Assembly: GCA_016758965.1 (NCBI GenBank)
Contig: JAEPRB010000033.1
Span: 186,001 to 250,000, forward strand
Direction of reading: 5' to 3'
Origin: Circinella minor
Taxonomy: Eukaryota > Mucoromycota > Mucoromycetes > Mucorales > Lichtheimiaceae
DNA length: 64,000 nucleotides
Below are positions 60,120 through 64,000 of this stretch, one piece after another. Position 1 is the first letter of the stretch. Each line of letters begins with the position of its first letter. The notes under the pieces are model-generated. The model was given only the letters and a program-made list of their open reading frames with translations, made no database searches and was not told where the DNA came from. The translations under genes and the position numbers were made by a program.

Positions 60120-63100
60120 ATGCCTCAACGAGACGTATATAATCCACTTTTATTTGAAATTGCTTGGGAGGTTGCTAACAAAGGTAAAAACAATTTTCAA
60201 AGATTTAGTACTTATATCAAAATTATATATCACATTTCGTTGTTTTTAAAGTTCGTTATGTAAATTTTTTTTTGTCTATCTGTCTATATATATATATATT
60301 TTTAAAAAAGTGGGGGGTATTTATACCGTCATCAAAACCAAGGTACCAGTAACAGTACATGAATTCGGTGATCGATACTGTTTAATTGGTCCTTTATCAA
60401 CGGGAGCGACGATGGAAGTCGAACAGCTTGAGCCTCCAGCCGGGAATATCCGTGATACTTTGGATGGTATGGAAGCTCAAGGTGTAAGCTATCTTTTCGG
60501 TCGATGGTTAGTAGAAGGTGCTCCTTATGTCTTATTGTTTGATACAAATAGTGTAAACAATCGACTGGATGAATGGAAGGGCGATCTTTGGACATCGGCA
60601 GGCATCCCGAGCCCAACTCATGATCACGAGATGAACAACTCGATCTTGTTTGGTTATCTTGTTGCGTGGTTTCTTGGTGATCTTGCTCCAAAGGTATGTG
60701 CTAAAATATTAATATAGTTTCTTCTCTTATCAATATTATTATTATTATTATTGTCACCCATCCGAAAAGTTAAATCCAAACAAAAAAAATACCCACAACA
60801 CTTTCTTTTATTATGAATTATGTTGATCGGGCGGATAATAATAATAAGAGTGAGAAGAAAGAATTAAAAAAAATATTCTTATGGGGTTGGGGGCAGGAGG
60901 GTGGGAAGGCAAAACAAAACAAAAAACAGAATAGTACATAAAAATAAGAAAAAAGAGAATATACAATATATTGAGAAATATGTCGAAAAAAAAATACTTA
61001 CATATGATTACTCTTTCTTATCTCTATTTTTTTTCTCATACACTATAAAGTACAATGCCGATCCAGATAGTTCATCCTCTGCAATGGTTCGTAGTCCCAC
61101 TATTATTGCACATTTCCATGAATGGTTAGCTGGTGTTGCTATTCCACTGTGCAAAAGTCGTCGAATAGACCTGACCACTATCTTTACCACTCACGCCACT
61201 TTACTTGGTAGATATCTATGTGCAGGTTCTGCAGATTTCTATAACAATTTACGCAATTTTGATGTTGACAAGGAAGCAGGGGATCGTGGTATTTATCACC
61301 GCTATTGCATTGAACGTGCTGCTGCTCACTGTTCCGATGTATTTACCACTGTTAGTCATATCACTGCTTATGAAAGTGAACACTTATTGAAACGTAAACC
61401 AGGTAATTTAAGTTTCTTAATAACTTTTTTCTTCTTCTTTTTTTCTTCTTCTGGCTTTGCTGATGATAAGAGTTATTATTTTCTGTATGTTATTAGATGG
61501 TGTATTACCCAATGGTCTTAATGTCGTCAAGTTCTCCGCTGTACATGAGTTCCAAAATAAACATGCATTAAATAAACAAAAAATCAATGATTTTGTACGA
61601 GGTCATTTTTATGGTCATTATGATTTTGATCTTGAAAACACTGTTTATTTTTTTACGGCGGGTCGATATGAATATCAAAACAAAGGTGTTGATATGTTGT
61701 TGGAATCACTTGCACGTGAGTTATCTATTTTTTCTTCTGATTAATTTGTTATTGGGGTAAAAAGAAGAAAAACCATATCGGATTTTTATTCTTGGATCAT
61801 AAAAAAAGTTCACTAAAAAAACATGTTTTCTTATTGTTATTATTTATCTATGTTGTAATACAATAGGTCTTAATTACCGGTTAAAAGCTGCTCGATCCAA
61901 TACAACAGTTGTAGCTTTTGTAGTCATGCCAGCCGCTACACATTCATTTAATGTTGAAGCACTCAAAGGTCAAGCAGTTACAAAACAGCTTCGTGAAACT
62001 GTCAATGATGTACAAGATAGAATTGGTCGAAAGATATACGAAAAAGCACTGAGGTAAAAAAAAAAAATTACATGTATTTTAAGGATAATGGGACAATATA
62101 CACAAAGACACAAATGGAAAGATCTTGAAGAAATTTAATGTACATAAAAATACAATATCGTAATTTTTATAGAGGCGAAGAATTAAATCCAGAAGATTGG
62201 TTATCAGATGAAGATAAAGTTTTATTGAAACGACGTATGTTTGCTTTGAAACGATCAACACTTCCTCCCATTGTTACTCATAACATGGTTGACGATAACT
62301 CCGATTCTATTATTGATCATTTACGTCGTTTGCAATTATATAACAAGTCTGAGGATCGCGTCAAAATCATCTTCCATCCCGAGTTTTTAAATGCAAACAA
62401 TCCATTGTTGGGTCTTGATTATGAAGACTTTGTACGTGGTTGTCACTTGGGAGTTTTCCCATCATACTACGAACCATGGGGCTACACACCTGCTGAATGT
62501 ACCGTTATGGGGGTGCCTTCAGTTACTACAAAGTAAAGTATAACCCCTCTTATCTTTATTAATATATTAGCGTCTAACAATATTAATGTATATATATTAT
62601 TATTATTAGTTTATCAGGCTTTGGTTGTTTTATGGATGAGAATATTGAAAACTGTGAAGATTATGGTATTTATATTGTTGATCGTCGACTTAAATCCGTT
62701 GATGAATCCATTGAGCAATTATGTGATTTTATGTTCCGATTCTGTTCCAAGACACGTCGACAACGTATCAATCAACGTAATCGTACGGAACGATTATCAG
62801 ATCTATTGGATTGGAAACGTATGGGATTGGAATACATGAAGGCCCGTCAATTGGCCTTAAGACGTGTTTATCCAGATTCTTTCTTGGATGATGATGAAGA
62901 AGATGAAGAAGATATGATGCCTATACCCATGAAAATACCTAAACCTCTTTCTGCTCCTGCAAGTCCTCGGTTGCGCCGTCAATTAAATGGATATTTTGAC
63001 CAAGATGAAGAAGAGGAAGAAGAAGAAGAAGACAGAGCACCTATTCGATTAAGAAAGGAATTTCCAGCTTTACGTGGACGAGGCGGTGAAGGGTCTCGTG

Positions 63101-63183
63101 AAGAAGAATTACTCAGAGAAGGTGATATTGCTACATTGAATAAATTAACTTTGGAGGATAAAAAACAGCGTCCGACGCATTAA
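60120..63183 (+). CDS. GSY1: Glycogen [starch] synthase (GT3 family)
   Basis: Seven exons (60120-60183, 60311-60693, 61051-61402, 61497-61715, 61867-62053, 62173-62532, 62610-63183) encode 712 residues, the usual fungal/animal size. The enzyme adds glucose from UDP-glucose to glycogen in the cytosol. Landmarks are [21 protein letters not shown] at the sugar-nucleotide loop, [73 protein letters not shown], and the nucleotide-binding [20 protein letters not shown]. The Arg-rich regulatory helix [21 protein letters not shown], which senses glucose-6-phosphate in the yeast enzyme, is present. The C-terminal tail has [11 protein letters not shown], resembling the Ser/Pro kinase sites, and an uninterrupted acidic run before the end. 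Regulation by phosphorylation is expected by family. Confidence 0.96.
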
Positions 63184-63297
63184 TATATCAATCTATCTAT
63201 TTTTTAACATCCTCTTTTCTTTTATTCTTTCTTTTTCCTTCTATTTCTGTTTCTTATCCACCTTTTTTTTTTTAAGAAAAAGTAAAATAAAATAAAA

Positions 63298-63884
63298 ATG
63301 CCTATTCCCATTACTGTTTTTACAGGATTCCTTGGTAGTGGTAACTATTCTATTCTTATTATCTATTGTTCCATTACATACACACATATACATATTTTTA
63401 ATAACTATTGTATGTAAGGCAAGACAACGACTATTTTATCTTTATTGAAGCAATTGCCTGCTGAATATAATGCTTGTCTTTTGAAGAATGAATTCGGTGA
63501 CAATGCAGGTAAGCCCAGAAAAAATCCTTTTCGTGCCTACCACGTCAAAGTTTAAAGAAAAAACAGAAGAAGGAAAATTTAACATTTATATGAAACTCAT
63601 TTAGTCGACAGTCAATTAGCCAAAGAAACAAATATTGGTGTTCAAGAAATGGTCAATGGGTGTTTATGTTGTGTTTTAGTAGGTCAAATGAAGCTGGCCT
63701 TACAAGAACTTAAAGGTAGAGTATTTTAATTTTTATGTGTATCAGAGAAACATTCTTCTTTTTTTATGTTGTTATGTTACATCTTTGTTTCTAAGGCGAC
63801 ACGTTTTACTAAAAAAAATCTGACGATTTTATTTATATAAATATTAGAAAAATACAACCCGGATAGAATTATCATTGAGACCAG
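63298..63884 (+). CDS. ZNG1: ZNG1 / CobW-type metallochaperone GTPase, 5' part only
   Basis: Four exons before the window ends: 63298-63340, 63419-63508, 63605-63715 and 63848-63884 (donor GTAAAG follows). They encode 93 residues and part of the next codon. The P-loop is MPIPITVFTGFLGSG|KTT across the first intron. LLKNEFGDNA follows as switch region, then the metal-binding GCLCC (CxCC) motif in MVNGCLCCVLVGQ and DRIIIETS as the next strand. These are defining motifs of the COG0523/CobW family. Eukaryotic members (ZNG1) transfer zinc to methionine aminopeptidase. With the C-terminus absent, ZNG1 versus another CobW paralogue stays open. It starts only 115 bp after the glycogen synthase stop. 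Confidence 0.88.
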
Positions 63885-64000
63885 GTAAAGTGTTGGGAAG
63901 AGAATAAGGATGTGATTCATATTTGTATACAATTTATTATATAAAATTTCTTATGTATCTCTTTTTGTGGTGATGGGACATATATATATATATATATATA

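Overview
The window reads as nuclear DNA of an early-diverging filamentous fungus, most probably Mucoromycota (Mucorales-like). Reasons seen in the sequence: very AT-rich intergenic DNA full of A/T homopolymers and triplet microsatellites, many short (about 50-160 bp) GT-AG introns with GTAAG/GTATG donors, CAA/AAT-rich coding sequence, and a gene set (chitinous-fungus type P450, Phx1-like homeodomain, WC-2/NsdD-like GATA finger, glycogen synthase, L1-like LINE with zinc knuckles) that fits this group. The species assignment is inference. All gene models below are built by hand from reading frames, splice consensus and phase. Introns are described in each entry, and the start/end pair spans them.

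Layout. 191-1313 (-): partial CH-domain protein running off the left edge. 1314-7528: a 6.2 kb gene desert leading to a Phx1-like homeobox gene (7529-9039, +), which has a second exon. 9889-10861 (-): SNU23, a tri-snRNP zinc-finger protein. 14269-14853 (+): prion-like Q/G/S/Y-rich protein with a CsbD-like tail. 15201-16271 and 16843-19290 (+): a tandem paralogous pair. The second copy continues into a BRCT-containing C-terminal half that the first copy lacks. 20914-24287 (+): secreted-kelch, multi-pass membrane protein. 25621-27239 (-): ornithine decarboxylase. 28093-29764 (-): polyprenyl diphosphate synthase (COQ1).

32577-44568 is the accessory part. It holds a full-length L1-type LINE (32591-38459) with near-perfect target-site duplication, a poly(A) tail and recoding-like lesions. 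Its 3' end lies about 97 bp from the 3' end of a tRNA-Val(AAC) gene. An unrecognised three-exon gene (39863-41206) carries a 545-bp inverted-repeat DNA element in its second intron. There is also a foldback repeat and a second TA-flanked inverted-repeat element that runs into a 9-N assembly gap with an unmerged 127-bp overlap.

44569-63884 returns to dense housekeeping genes: SYF1/XAB2 splicing factor (+), GATA factor (-), SFM1 SPOUT methyltransferase (+), THP1/PCID2 PCI-domain mRNA-export factor (+), a cytochrome P450 (+), a second copy of the inverted-repeat element just 3' of it, glycogen synthase (+), and the first exons of a ZNG1/CobW-type GTPase (+) cut by the right edge.

The genes do not form an operon-like system. 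The only functional theme is mRNA processing and export (SNU23, SYF1, THP1-like). The most unusual material is the mobile-element district at 32.5-43.3 kb, the tandem BRCT paralogue pair, and the ATG-free leader of the ornithine decarboxylase gene.
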